This document shows positions 15,656 to 23,339 of a stretch of 64,000 nucleotides of DNA, one piece after another. A program made the translations under genes and the position numbers. Position 1 is the first letter of the stretch. Every line of letters begins with the position of its first letter. The notes under the pieces were generated by a model. The model did no database searches. It saw nothing but the letters and a program-made list of their open reading frames with translations, and was not told where the DNA came from. The stretch comes from Intestinibacillus sp. Marseille-P6563 (GTDB lineage Bacteria > Bacillota > Clostridia > Oscillospirales > Butyricicoccaceae): contig NZ_UWOD01000001.1 of the NCBI RefSeq assembly GCF_900604335.1, positions 558,001 through 622,000 of the forward strand, given 5' to 3'.

Positions 15656-16423
15656 TTAAAACTTTTGTTTAGAAGTCTTTTTGAGCATTTGATAGCCTTC
15701 GGTTCCGCTAATTTCAAGCATCGAATATTTCTTTAGCATTTTCTCTAAACTTATACGGATTTGGACAGGGGTATAAGAAGTTAATGCCCCTTGGTTAATG
15801 ATAGACTTCGTCCAATTTCTTTGCTGATTGTAGAGACTCCAAAAACGATTCATATCAAAGTTGGGATTCTGTGCCGCTATTTGTTGCACCATTGCGTTAA
15901 GGGTATTTCGATCCGTTTCCGAAACGCCTTGCGGAATCATATTTCCCATAGCAGAAGTGATGTTTTGCGCTGTAACTCCTGTGCAAGCATTATTAAGATC
16001 GGCCATAATAAACTGCGATTCTATATTTGCTAAAACATTTTGTGTTATCTGAAAGGAATTCTTTTGGAATGACTTCATGAGCATCTGTTGTTCCTGAATC
16101 TCTGACACATACTCATATAGTTGATTCAGTGCTGTATAGCTGGTCGCGTCCATTTTTCGGACAAAGTAATGTTTGTACTTGTTCCAATAATCCGTATCCA
16201 TCAGGGGTAGTGATTCATAGAACGCCGTTTCGTTTAATTGTCCGTCAACAATGAACGTAGAGATTTCCCTTAACCGCTCCTGGAACTCATCAATTTGAAG
16301 GACGATAAGAGAAGCTGCATCAATCTTTTTCTTCCGTTCCTGCAATATGTAAGTTGCAAGGGCAAAGCTGCCTACAATAATAAGCAAAATGTTTGCCCAG
16401 TTTTCTGAAATAAATTTTACCAT
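15656..16423 (-). CDS. Membrane-anchored protein (insert in hsd operon)
   Basis: 255 residues. One hydrophobic segment lies at residues 11-27 (ILLIIVGSFALATYILQ) next to a basic RKKK stretch, predicting an N-terminal anchor with a cytoplasmic body. The rest is helical and glutamine-rich (EIQEQQMLMKSFQKNSFQITQN). No family was recognised. It lies 13 bp downstream of the AlbA-type gene in the same operon, with its own gaggag site. A membrane protein between hsdS and hsdR is unusual and suggests an effector or sensor function. Confidence 0.6.
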   Translation of the reverse strand: MVKFISENWANILLIIVGSFALATYILQERKKKIDAASLIVLQIDEFQERLREISTFIVDGQLNETAFYESLPLMDTDYWNKYKHYFVRKMDATSYTALNQLYEYVSEIQEQQMLMKSFQKNSFQITQNVLANIESQFIMADLNNACTGVTAQNITSAMGNMIPQGVSETDRNTLNAMVQQIAAQNPNFDMNRFWSLYNQQRNWTKSIINQGALTSYTPVQIRISLEKMLKKYSMLEISGTEGYQMLKKTSKQKF

Positions 16424-16436
16424 CTATCAGGACTCC

Positions 16437-17258
16437 TCACTGCAAATCAAGCACCCGTTCAATTTTTTTCTTCTTTTTATCAATTAGTGCAGCAATAAAT
16501 TGTTCGTAGGATTCTTCAGGATACAAAGGATTTTTCTCTGTTTCATACTCGTATCCGCCTGTAATTCCTCGTGCCAACTCTGCTAATGTTTTTAATGCTT
16601 GTGCAAATGGAATATCTTCGGGATTTTTTATCTTGGAAATCGTTGGTTCTATATGATTATATAAGATTTTAAGTTGTTCAAGATGTTCTTCTAAAATTAA
16701 TGGTTTCCCAGTTACAGGAAAAATATGTTTCATTCGGCGTTCAAGAATATGAGATAATTCTTCTTCTGTAACTTGCTCATCGGATGTTCCGCGTCGTATG
16801 TAAATAGTAGCAGGCTTAATACTGGAACCTTCTTTTCGAGATATAAACGGTAAAAATTGAGGAGTATCTTCAACAAAAAGCATTTGGAATTGTTTTCCCT
16901 TCAATGCCTCGTACTCAGATGTTTGATAGCTAAAATCATATACATCATACTTCAGGCTGGAAGAAAGGTACGGCTTTATCCATGCCCCTATCTGCTCTTT
17001 TGCTTGTAACTCTTTTAACCCATCACATGAAAATGTCTTATCATCGTTTTCATGTACGCCAAAAACAACAATGCCACCGCCGTAATTTGCTAAGGCGAGC
17101 ATTAATTTTGCCAGCTTGTCTTTCTCAATCCACTCTTGTTTAAAATCGATGGCATTGTGTTCGCCAGTTTGGTCCTGCAAAAATTCACGAAAGTGATCCA
17201 ATGTTGGCTCTTGAAGAAGTCGATATACAGTATCTTTTATTTGTTTAGGGAATTCCAT
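16437..17258 (-). CDS. AlbA_2/Schlafen-type putative nucleic-acid-binding protein
   Basis: 273 residues. The N-terminal part matches the Schlafen/AlbA_2 fold: EHNAIDFKQEW, then LANYGGGIVVFGVHEND and later IYIRRGTSDEQVTEEEL (about residues 30-165). Family members bind nucleic acid and some Schlafen proteins cleave tRNA; whether this one does is not visible. The ATG at 17258 is preferred because the ggtgagg site spans the hsdS stop codon 8 nt upstream, indicating translational coupling to hsdS. An alternative start six codons earlier would overlap hsdS by 8 nt. Confidence 0.75.
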   Translation of the reverse strand: MEFPKQIKDTVYRLLQEPTLDHFREFLQDQTGEHNAIDFKQEWIEKDKLAKLMLALANYGGGIVVFGVHENDDKTFSCDGLKELQAKEQIGAWIKPYLSSSLKYDVYDFSYQTSEYEALKGKQFQMLFVEDTPQFLPFISRKEGSSIKPATIYIRRGTSDEQVTEEELSHILERRMKHIFPVTGKPLILEEHLEQLKILYNHIEPTISKIKNPEDIPFAQALKTLAELARGITGGYEYETEKNPLYPEESYEQFIAALIDKKKKKIERVLDLQ

Positions 17259-17268
17259 ATGTTTTACC

Positions 17269-18411
17269 TCACCCAAAGTATTCCTGCATTAGCGCCTTTT
17301 TCAGCGTTTCAAGCTTTTCAAGGCTTTTGCTGATGGTGGTTTTTGTTTTTTCTGTTTGATCCACAAAGTTCTCAAAAGTTTCTTGTTGAGCATAAGGGTA
17401 TAAAGGAACTTCGACTTTACCTAGATCTTTACTTCTGATTCCTTGTGCCGTTCCTCCGGTTTTATACATAGCTATATCTTTGATAAATTTGTCTGTCTGC
17501 ATATATGCACATAAAAAAGCATTATTGATTATTCCCCTATGTCCTTGGATGGTGATTACTCTTTGCCCAAGTGCAAATTTAGTTAACCCTTGAGGAACTT
17601 GACAGGCATTTCCAAATGTATGGCCTTCAGTAACAAATAAAACATCTCCTGGATATCCAAATCCTCTATGCATCCAGCTATCATATGTCTTTTCTGTTAC
17701 ATATTCTTCAACATATTTGAAAACACCTTTTCCAACGGATTTTGCATTTACCATTCGTATGTTTCCGTCGTCAGAAAGTGTAGGAGTATGTCCTCTATAA
17801 TCAACAAACTCCGTATTATCACTCAACATTCCATAAGTACAAGCACTTAGATCAAACATCTCCACAAACCTTGCCTTAATAAGCAAATCCAGCTTGTCCA
17901 GCTGCTGGCGGCGTTTGGCAATCAGGTCGCTGACTTTGTCCAGCACCGCCGCAATTTTGCGCTGTTCGTCAATGGGTGGGAGCGATATTGTTAAGTTTCC
18001 AATCTGCTTCAAATAAATACCTTTCTGCGCTACACCTCTGGATTCCTGCTCAAGATATGGGCGCATATTTTGTAAGTAATACATGAGGAATCGATTATAG
18101 ACAATATCTGATTTCGGTTTAAGGACAGCTACACTACGTTGAACACAGATTTTAGTCAATTCGTTAGGCACAATAGCCACACGACCGATTGTGCCAACAA
18201 TAGTCATAAGAAGATCATCTGGTTCAATATTTGTTCGTTTGTTTTCTGTATCAAAATCGTCTTTGGACAAATACCGTGGATCGTCTAGCGTGATGCTATC
18301 GTCATCAATATTTTTTGAACTTAGCATCAAATACGAGCTTTCCCCAACACTGACAGGTGGGTTGTGACTTCCATCCGTAATCTGCGTACAAATATCTCCT
18401 AATCTCACCAT
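17269..18411 (-). CDS. hsdS: Type I restriction specificity subunit HsdS
   Basis: 380 residues with two target-recognition domains separated by conserved helices. The first half ends with the typical LPPIDEQRKIAAVLDKV plus the RRQQLDKLDLLIKARF helix. The second ends with LYPYAQQETFENFVDQ and the helix LEKLETLKKALMQEYFG. The two domains decide which bipartite DNA sequence is methylated or cut. Its start overlaps the hsdM stop (TGATG), and its own stop lies in the ribosome-binding site of the next gene. Confidence 0.93.
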   Translation of the reverse strand: MVRLGDICTQITDGSHNPPVSVGESSYLMLSSKNIDDDSITLDDPRYLSKDDFDTENKRTNIEPDDLLMTIVGTIGRVAIVPNELTKICVQRSVAVLKPKSDIVYNRFLMYYLQNMRPYLEQESRGVAQKGIYLKQIGNLTISLPPIDEQRKIAAVLDKVSDLIAKRRQQLDKLDLLIKARFVEMFDLSACTYGMLSDNTEFVDYRGHTPTLSDDGNIRMVNAKSVGKGVFKYVEEYVTEKTYDSWMHRGFGYPGDVLFVTEGHTFGNACQVPQGLTKFALGQRVITIQGHRGIINNAFLCAYMQTDKFIKDIAMYKTGGTAQGIRSKDLGKVEVPLYPYAQQETFENFVDQTEKTKTTISKSLEKLETLKKALMQEYFG

Positions 18412-19943
18412 CACAACATCACCTCCAATTCCGCCAGCCCTGCGGTGATCTCCAGTTCCAGCTCGTGCAGGTCTGCCATCAGTTCCGTGGTCGAGGGGTA
18501 CTCCACCGGCACATACTCCACCTTTTTGTACTTGTTGATGGATAAGTCATAGTCATTGTCCGCAATTTCCTGTTTCGGCACAAAAAAGCTCTGCTCCGTG
18601 CGCTTGCGGTCGGCTTCCTGGTCTAGATGATGGAACCGCTCGATGATGTCGGGGATGTCATTCTCCGCCACCTCGCTGCGCTTATCGTCCAGGGAAAAGC
18701 CGTCGGCCTTCATATCATAAAACCACACGTTTTCCGTACCGCCCGCGCCGGTTTTGGTGAACACCAGCACCGCCGTGGACACGCCCGCGTAAGGCTTGAA
18801 CACGCCGGAGGGCATAGAGATCACCGCCCGCAGCTGATGGTTCTCCACCAGTTCTTTGCGAATAGCTTTGTGTGCCTTGGAGGAGCCGAACAGCACGCCG
18901 TCCGGCACAATGCAGGCACACTGACCACCCTTTCTCAGCATCCGCAGGAACAGGGCCAGAAACAACAGCTCAGTCTTTTTAGTGTTGGTCACGGCTTTCA
19001 GGTTGTCGTGGATGCTTTCTGCGTCCACCGTGCCCTTGAAAGGCGGATTTGCCAGACACATGGTAAACTTATCGCTGATCTGGTTCTGCTTGGAAACACT
19101 GTCCTTGTAGTCGATCTCCGGGTGGCTGATGGAGTGCAGCATCAGGTTCATCGCAGAAATGCGCAGCATGGTGCGGTCTGTGTCAAAGCCGGTGAAAGCG
19201 TCCCCAGCAAAGTGCTCCCACTGCTCGGAAGTCATGGTATCCTCGTAGTGGTTGCGAATGTACTCCGCGGCGGAGACCAGAAAGCCTGCCGTGCCGCAGG
19301 CCGGGTCGCAGATGGTGTCATCCGGGGTGGGTTGCAACAACTCCACCATCATTTCCCGGATGTGCTTGGGAGTGCGAAACTGGCCGTTCTGTCCAGCGGT
19401 GGCCAGTTTGCCCAGCATGTACTCGTACAAGTCGCCCTGCATATCCAGATCGGCAATGTCATGCTCATACAGGTCATCCAACCCTGTGATGATTTTTTGC
19501 AACACCTGCGGCGTAGGAATCAGGAACATCGCATCGCTCATGTACCGGGCAAAGGCCGTCTCATTCTGCGCATCACTGCTGGAATCGTCGGCGATTTCCA
19601 CCAGTTCCCCCTGCTCGGTGAAGTCCGGCAGGCGGCCATGTTTCATGTTTTTGATAGCAGGGAAGACCCGCTGGGAAATTACATTGAAAATATCGCGGGG
19701 ATCGTTGTTCTTGAATTTACTCCAGCGCATGGACTGTCCAACGGCAGACTGGGGGAAAATCTTCTCCATTTTCTCGCCGGTCATATGCTCAAATTCTTCC
19801 GTTTCCAGCTCTTTTTCGTCCAGAGAGCGGATAAACATAAGATAGGTCAGCTGTTCGATGACGGTTAGAGGATTGGTAATGCCGCCCGCCCAGATGTCCG
19901 TCCAGATTTTATCTACTTTATTTTTAATCACACCTGTAATCAT
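18411..19943 (-). CDS. hsdM: Type I restriction methyltransferase HsdM
   Basis: 510 residues. N-terminal HsdM helical domain, then the N6-adenine methyltransferase with the SAM-binding motif DPACGTAGFL (about 211-220) and catalytic NPPF (about 298). It methylates the host recognition sites and forms the core of the restriction complex. It overlaps the upstream regulator gene by 4 bp (ATGA), so the two are translated together. A long frame on the opposite strand is only a GC-driven shadow. Confidence 0.95.
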   Translation of the reverse strand: MITGVIKNKVDKIWTDIWAGGITNPLTVIEQLTYLMFIRSLDEKELETEEFEHMTGEKMEKIFPQSAVGQSMRWSKFKNNDPRDIFNVISQRVFPAIKNMKHGRLPDFTEQGELVEIADDSSSDAQNETAFARYMSDAMFLIPTPQVLQKIITGLDDLYEHDIADLDMQGDLYEYMLGKLATAGQNGQFRTPKHIREMMVELLQPTPDDTICDPACGTAGFLVSAAEYIRNHYEDTMTSEQWEHFAGDAFTGFDTDRTMLRISAMNLMLHSISHPEIDYKDSVSKQNQISDKFTMCLANPPFKGTVDAESIHDNLKAVTNTKKTELLFLALFLRMLRKGGQCACIVPDGVLFGSSKAHKAIRKELVENHQLRAVISMPSGVFKPYAGVSTAVLVFTKTGAGGTENVWFYDMKADGFSLDDKRSEVAENDIPDIIERFHHLDQEADRKRTEQSFFVPKQEIADNDYDLSINKYKKVEYVPVEYPSTTELMADLHELELEITAGLAELEVML

Positions 19944-20167
19944 GCATCTATTCCTCCGTTTTCTGTATCAGGGATAAATTCCATCACGTCTCCGATATTG
20001 CATCCCAGCACGGTGCAGATTTTTTCCATGCTGTCCATGGAGACAGGCTCACCTTTACTTAATCGTGCTAAAACATTGGTGCTGATTTTTGCACGGTGCA
20101 TCATGTCGGTTTTGCTCAAACCATGGTCGATCAACTGTTTCCACAGCCGATTGTAACTGATTGCCAT
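19940..20167 (-). CDS. Cro/CI-type regulator of the hsd operon
   Basis: 75-residue helix-turn-helix protein (LSKTDMMHRAKISTNVLARLSKGE, abbreviated motif LSKTDMMHRAKIS then TNVLARLSKG) of the small XRE/HTH_26 kind. It is the first gene of the operon and overlaps hsdM. Its size and place match controllers of restriction-modification operons that delay nuclease expression after entry into a new host. A palindrome tcacgaaatcgtga lies upstream of its promoter and may be its operator. Confidence 0.85.
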   Translation of the reverse strand: MAISYNRLWKQLIDHGLSKTDMMHRAKISTNVLARLSKGEPVSMDSMEKICTVLGCNIGDVMEFIPDTENGGIDA

Positions 20168-20196
20168 CCCGCACCTCCTGATTTTTCCTATTTACT

Positions 20197-20225
20197 AGTA
20201 TAACGGAAATTGTGCTAAAAGACAA
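20197..20225 (-). promoter_or_regulatory. Sigma-A type promoter of the hsd operon
   Basis: On the minus strand TTGTCT and TATACT are separated by 17 bp, ending about 30 bp before the start codon of the XRE regulator, which has the ribosome-binding site aggaggtg. Confidence 0.7.
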
Positions 20226-20232
20226 ATAAAAA

Positions 20233-20246
20233 TCACGAAATCGTGA
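20233..20246. promoter_or_regulatory. Palindrome tcacgaaatcgtga, possible operator
   Basis: A perfect 14-bp inverted repeat located 7 bp upstream of the -35 box of the hsd operon promoter. Its place suggests a binding site for the first-gene XRE regulator, acting as activator or autorepressor. This is inference. Confidence 0.45.
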
Positions 20247-20260
20247 GCTATTGATTGACA

Positions 20261-20299
20261 AAAACGTGGTCTGGATATTGGAATCCCAGACCACGTTTT
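20261..20299 (-). terminator. Terminator after the methyltransferase relic
   Basis: aaaacgtggtctgg pairs with cccagaccacgtttt, and a T run follows on the minus strand (gtttttg). It lies 25 bp after the stop codon of the rlmD-like relic and insulates it from the hsd promoter. Confidence 0.7.
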
Positions 20300-20323
20300 G
20301 CTTTGAGTAAGACAGGCTTGCCA

Positions 20324-20642
20324 TCAAATCATTTGAAAATGCTTTAGTACATCCATAATTGCAGCTTCCTTTTCCGGCGGGCACTGTGGCACTTTCGCGT
20401 CTTCTTTCTTTGACAGATTATAATTCTGTCCCACATCTAGCCCGCACTTCCGCTTAACCTAGGAGATATACAGGCTGGACACCTTCAGGCCGTGCTTTTC
20501 CGGCACATAGGCTTTGATCTCATCATAGGTGGCTTTACTCTCCGCCGATGTCAAATCCAGCTCGTCCAGATTCAACTCCACCTCGATATGCTGCTTGGTA
20601 TTGAGTTTGGACAAAAGTACTACCGTCTCGATGTAAATCAGT
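20324..20642 (-). pseudogene. Relic of a 23S rRNA (uracil) methyltransferase-like gene
   Basis: The minus strand reads ETVVLLSKLNTKQHIEVEL, then ELDLTSAESKATYDEIKAYV, LKVSSLYIS-stop, and continues in the same frame KVPQCPPEKEAAIMDVLKHF to a TGA. This is the C-terminal end of the RlmD/RumA-like proteins carried by many Firmicute integrative elements. The N-terminal catalytic part is missing, and a TAG at 20459-20461 sits where a CAG (Gln) would be expected after LYI(A/S). The gene is therefore truncated and has a nonsense mutation. The rum gene is a known target of some serine-integrase elements, so the relic beside the integrase may reflect past integration. Confidence 0.75.
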
Positions 20643-20712
20643 TGAGGGGATGAATCAAATTAGTTAGATAGCACGGAGCGAGACGATTCTATTTGCGAAA
20701 TCAAATATTGGG

Positions 20713-20740
20713 TTGAAAACAATGCAATATATGCTATAAT
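20713..20740 (+). promoter_or_regulatory. Promoter of XRE regulator and integrase
   Basis: TTGAAA and TATAAT are separated by 16 bp, and the box ends 23 bp before the ATG of the XRE gene. It is close to the sigma-A consensus. Confidence 0.75.
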
Positions 20741-20763
20741 ATTTGCGAGAGGATGTGGTTGAT

Positions 20764-21123
20764 ATGAAGTTAATTGGAAAACGTCTACGTACCCTCCGAG
20801 AAGCTTTATCCCTTTCTCAAGCGAAACTGGCAGAGCTTTTAGGCATCACTCAGTCCAGCCTTAACCGCTATGAAAACGGACAGTCAACTCCGTCGGTTGA
20901 TCTGCTACGCAAGTATGCAGACTTTTTCGATGTTTCCATGGATTATATCTTTGCTCGCTGTGACGAGCCACAGGGAAAGCTGTATCAATACCAGCCGAAA
21001 GTATGGAAAAACGCAGCTGAGATGGAGCAGTTCGTCGAGATGTGCTTTGATCCTAAATCGCCATACTATAACCGCATGAAAGAATCCGTTTTACGGATGT
21101 TTTCGGAAACTGCTGATGAGTAA
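20764..21123 (+). CDS. XRE-family transcriptional regulator
   Basis: 119 residues. The N-terminal helix-turn-helix (LSQAKLAELLGITQSSLNRYE, shown as LSQAKLAELLG and TQSSLNRYENG) is followed by the conserved TPSVDLLRKYADFFDVSMDYIF helix pair and a C-terminal tail that may sense a signal or dimerize. It is separated by 12 bp from the integrase gene in the same direction, so it probably controls excision and integration. The ATG at 20764 is the simplest start; a GTG lies three codons upstream. Confidence 0.85.
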   Translation: MKLIGKRLRTLREALSLSQAKLAELLGITQSSLNRYENGQSTPSVDLLRKYADFFDVSMDYIFARCDEPQGKLYQYQPKVWKNAAEMEQFVEMCFDPKSPYYNRMKESVLRMFSETADE

Positions 21124-21135
21124 GGAGGTGACGAT

Positions 21136-22614
21136 GTGAACGCAGTAATCTACGCTCGTTATTCCAGCGAAGGACAGCGGGAGGAAAGCATTGACGGTCA
21201 GATCCGAGAATGCATGGAGTATTGCAAGCAAAACGGTATGATCGTAGTGAAGGAATACATCGACCGTGCCCTTTCTGCCAAAACTGACAACCGCCCCGAT
21301 TTCCAGCGAATGATTAAAGACAGCGCCAAAGGATTGTTTGATGTGGTTGTGGTCTGGAAGCTGGACCGTTTTGCCCGCAACCGCTATGACAGTGCCCATT
21401 ATAAAGCTGCCCTGAAAAAGAACGGTGTACGGGTGGTTTCTGCCACAGAGAATATTGCTGACGGGCCGGAGGGCATCATTCTGGAATCTATGCTGGAAGG
21501 TATGGCGGAGTACTATTCCGCAGAACTTTCCGTGAAGGTTATCCGTGGCCACACAGAAAATGCACTCAAATGTAAGTACAACGGCGGCACCCCCACATTC
21601 GGCTTTGCCATTGATGCCAACAAGCAATACCAACCAGACCCAGTCAATGCTCCGATTGTCCTAGATATTTTCAAGATGTATGATACCGGCTCCACCATGA
21701 AGCAGATTATGGATCACCTAAATGCTCTGGGGGTCACAACTGTCCGAGGCAAACCGGCAGACTTAAACTTCATCTCTGGAATTCTGCATAACCGGAAGTA
21801 CATTGGCGAATATAAATATCGCGACATCGTGGTACCGGATGGCATTCCAGCTCTTGTACCGACAGATTTATTTGAACGAGTGCAGGAACAGATGAAGAAA
21901 AACAAAAAGGCCCCAGCCAGACACAAGGCTGAGGATGACTATCTGCTGACCACAAAATTGTTTTGTGGTTCCTGCAAGGCGATGATGGTGGGCGAATCCG
22001 GTACGAGTTCCAGCAAGGGTCAGGTATATCATTATTATCGCTGTGTAAACAGCAAGCGGAAAAAGACCTGTAAAGCCAAACATCGCAGTGTTCGAAAAGA
22101 CCCTCTGGAGCGTGCTGTTGTTGCATCCGTTATGCGGAACATCATGGACGATGCTTTTGTGGAGTATTTTACCGACCAGGCAATGGCGTTACAGGGGCAG
22201 GAAAGCAACGAACTACCCGCCCTGCGGCGGCAACTGGCAGATACCGAGAAGGCTATCGACAATATGCTCAACGCAATCCAGGCAGGTATTTTCAATACCT
22301 CTACCAAGCGCCGTTTGGACGAGCTGGAAGCCACCAAAGAAAAGCTGGAGCTGAGCATCATCAAGGAAGAGATGAAAAAGCCTCAGTTCACCAGAGAGCA
22401 GATTCAGTTCTATATTCTCCAGTTCCGCAAAGTGGACACCAATACCTTGGAAGGGCGCAGACGGCTGATTGATGGCTTTGTTAATAGTGTGGTCGTATAC
22501 GATGACTACATCCTCGTGACCTTCAACTACAAGGAAGGTGCGGAACGGATCACCTTTGAGCAGATCGAGAGTTCGGATTTATCATCCCTCGGGGGACCAT
22601 GCGGAGTATCATGA
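21136..22614 (+). CDS. Large serine recombinase (integrase)
   Basis: 492 residues. The resolvase catalytic domain begins MNAVIYARYSSEGQ with catalytic serine about residue 10 and the DRFARNR arginines near 77. It is followed by the recombinase domain (GGTPTFGFAID to IGEYKYRDIV), a zinc ribbon (CGSCKAMM, later CVNSKRKKTC) and a coiled coil. Enzymes of this kind insert and excise mobile elements without strong homology. The GTG start follows aaggaggtgacgat. It lies at the right end of the mobilizable element, and its stop codon is inside the terminator hairpin. Confidence 0.94.
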   Translation: MNAVIYARYSSEGQREESIDGQIRECMEYCKQNGMIVVKEYIDRALSAKTDNRPDFQRMIKDSAKGLFDVVVVWKLDRFARNRYDSAHYKAALKKNGVRVVSATENIADGPEGIILESMLEGMAEYYSAELSVKVIRGHTENALKCKYNGGTPTFGFAIDANKQYQPDPVNAPIVLDIFKMYDTGSTMKQIMDHLNALGVTTVRGKPADLNFISGILHNRKYIGEYKYRDIVVPDGIPALVPTDLFERVQEQMKKNKKAPARHKAEDDYLLTTKLFCGSCKAMMVGESGTSSSKGQVYHYYRCVNSKRKKTCKAKHRSVRKDPLERAVVASVMRNIMDDAFVEYFTDQAMALQGQESNELPALRRQLADTEKAIDNMLNAIQAGIFNTSTKRRLDELEATKEKLELSIIKEEMKKPQFTREQIQFYILQFRKVDTNTLEGRRRLIDGFVNSVVVYDDYILVTFNYKEGAERITFEQIESSDLSSLGGPCGVS

Positions 22615-22656
22615 AAGGATCTGAAAAGGTCTGCTGATGATACTCCGCATTTTTTA
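22599..22656 (+). terminator. Terminator overlapping the integrase stop
   Basis: atgcggagtatcat (22599-22612) pairs perfectly with atgatactccgcat (22637-22650) and is followed by tttttattttc. The 5' arm lies within the last codons of the integrase. Confidence 0.8.
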
Positions 22657-22685
22657 TTTTCAAGTTTATATAGCGATCTATGTAG

Positions 22686-22708
22686 AGGCGTAGCTGAATG
22701 CTACGCCT
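22686..22708 (+). terminator. Second terminator after the integrase
   Basis: aggcgtag/ctacgcct with a 7-nt loop, followed by tttcttgttt. The remaining stretch to the perR promoter at 22902 is AT-rich and shows no gene. The right junction of the element may be in this interval, but no direct repeat with the left side was found. Confidence 0.7.
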
Positions 22709-22901
22709 TTTCTTGTTTCCTGTTGTGCCAATCCCAGACTCCCGCAACCTATTAAGGAAATGTCTGCATATTGCTGCTTTGTAGACAGTCGGAATGCTGA
22801 TTTTTGTCCAGCAGGAGCAATGGATGATACAAATATTATTCTTCTTTATTATAGAATGTATTATTATTTTATATCAAAGGTTCACTTGGCGAATTTTCCT
22901 C

Positions 22902-22929
22902 TTGACGGAATAGAAAAATTTCGTATAAT
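22902..22929 (+). promoter_or_regulatory. Promoter of the perR-hydrogenase unit
   Basis: TTGACG and TATAAT are separated by 16 bp, immediately upstream of the PerR-type palindrome. Confidence 0.8.
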
Positions 22930-22933
22930 GAAA

Positions 22934-22948
22934 TTAGAATCATTCTAA
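22934..22948. promoter_or_regulatory. PerR/Fur box
   Basis: TTAGAAT-C-ATTCTAA, a perfect 7-1-7 inverted repeat matching the shape of PerR boxes (TTATAATNATTATAA). It lies just after the -10 box, where a bound repressor would block transcription start. This suggests autoregulation of perR together with the downstream hydrogenase-rubrerythrin gene. Confidence 0.8.
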
Positions 22949-22964
22949 AATCGTGTTGGGTGCT

Positions 22965-23327
22965 ATGACGAAATACGGAATAAAAATTTTAGAAATCGTA
23001 AGCGCCTCCCGCAGTCATATGACGGCTGAGGAAATTTTCTACGCCCTGCGACAAACCTATCCCACGGTAGTGCTGGCCACCGTATACAACAACCTCAATC
23101 GTCTATGGCAGGATGGCCTGATCCGCAAAGTATCAGTGGAGGGAATGCCAGACCGGTACGACCGTATCCAGCGCCACGACCACCTTGTGTGCAAAGGATG
23201 CGGCAAACTTCTGGACATTGATTTAGGAGATATGACCGTACAGCTGGAAAAAAAGGTTGGAATGTCTATCCTATCCTATGACCTGAAGCTGACATATTTA
23301 TGTGAGGAATGTAAGGAACGTATTTGA
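22965..23327 (+). CDS. perR: Fur-family peroxide regulator (PerR-type)
   Basis: 120 residues. The winged helix (HMTAEEIFYALRQTYPTVVLATVYNNLNRL; motif TVYNNLNRL) is followed by a dimerization/metal domain with two CxxC pairs (CKGCGK and CEECKE) for structural zinc and a HDHLVC regulatory metal region. In anaerobes such regulators use Fe2+ or Mn2+ and release DNA on peroxide oxidation. The perfect box upstream and the rubrerythrin-containing gene 12 bp downstream favour a PerR over an iron-uptake Fur role. The ATG at 22965 gives the usual N-terminal MTKYGIKILEI. Confidence 0.87.
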   Translation: MTKYGIKILEIVSASRSHMTAEEIFYALRQTYPTVVLATVYNNLNRLWQDGLIRKVSVEGMPDRYDRIQRHDHLVCKGCGKLLDIDLGDMTVQLEKKVGMSILSYDLKLTYLCEECKERI

Positions 23328-23339
23328 TCAGAAAGGAAT

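Noticed and set aside
18627-19868. Long open frame (413 codons) opposite hsdM
   Set aside because: HsdM on the other strand has all catalytic motifs; the antisense frame is a codon-bias shadow rich in His/Gln/Val.
4413-22950. Direct repeats marking both ends of the mobilizable element
   Set aside because: I compared the sequence around 4413-4667 with 22615-22950 by eye and found no convincing common core, so exact element ends are not called.
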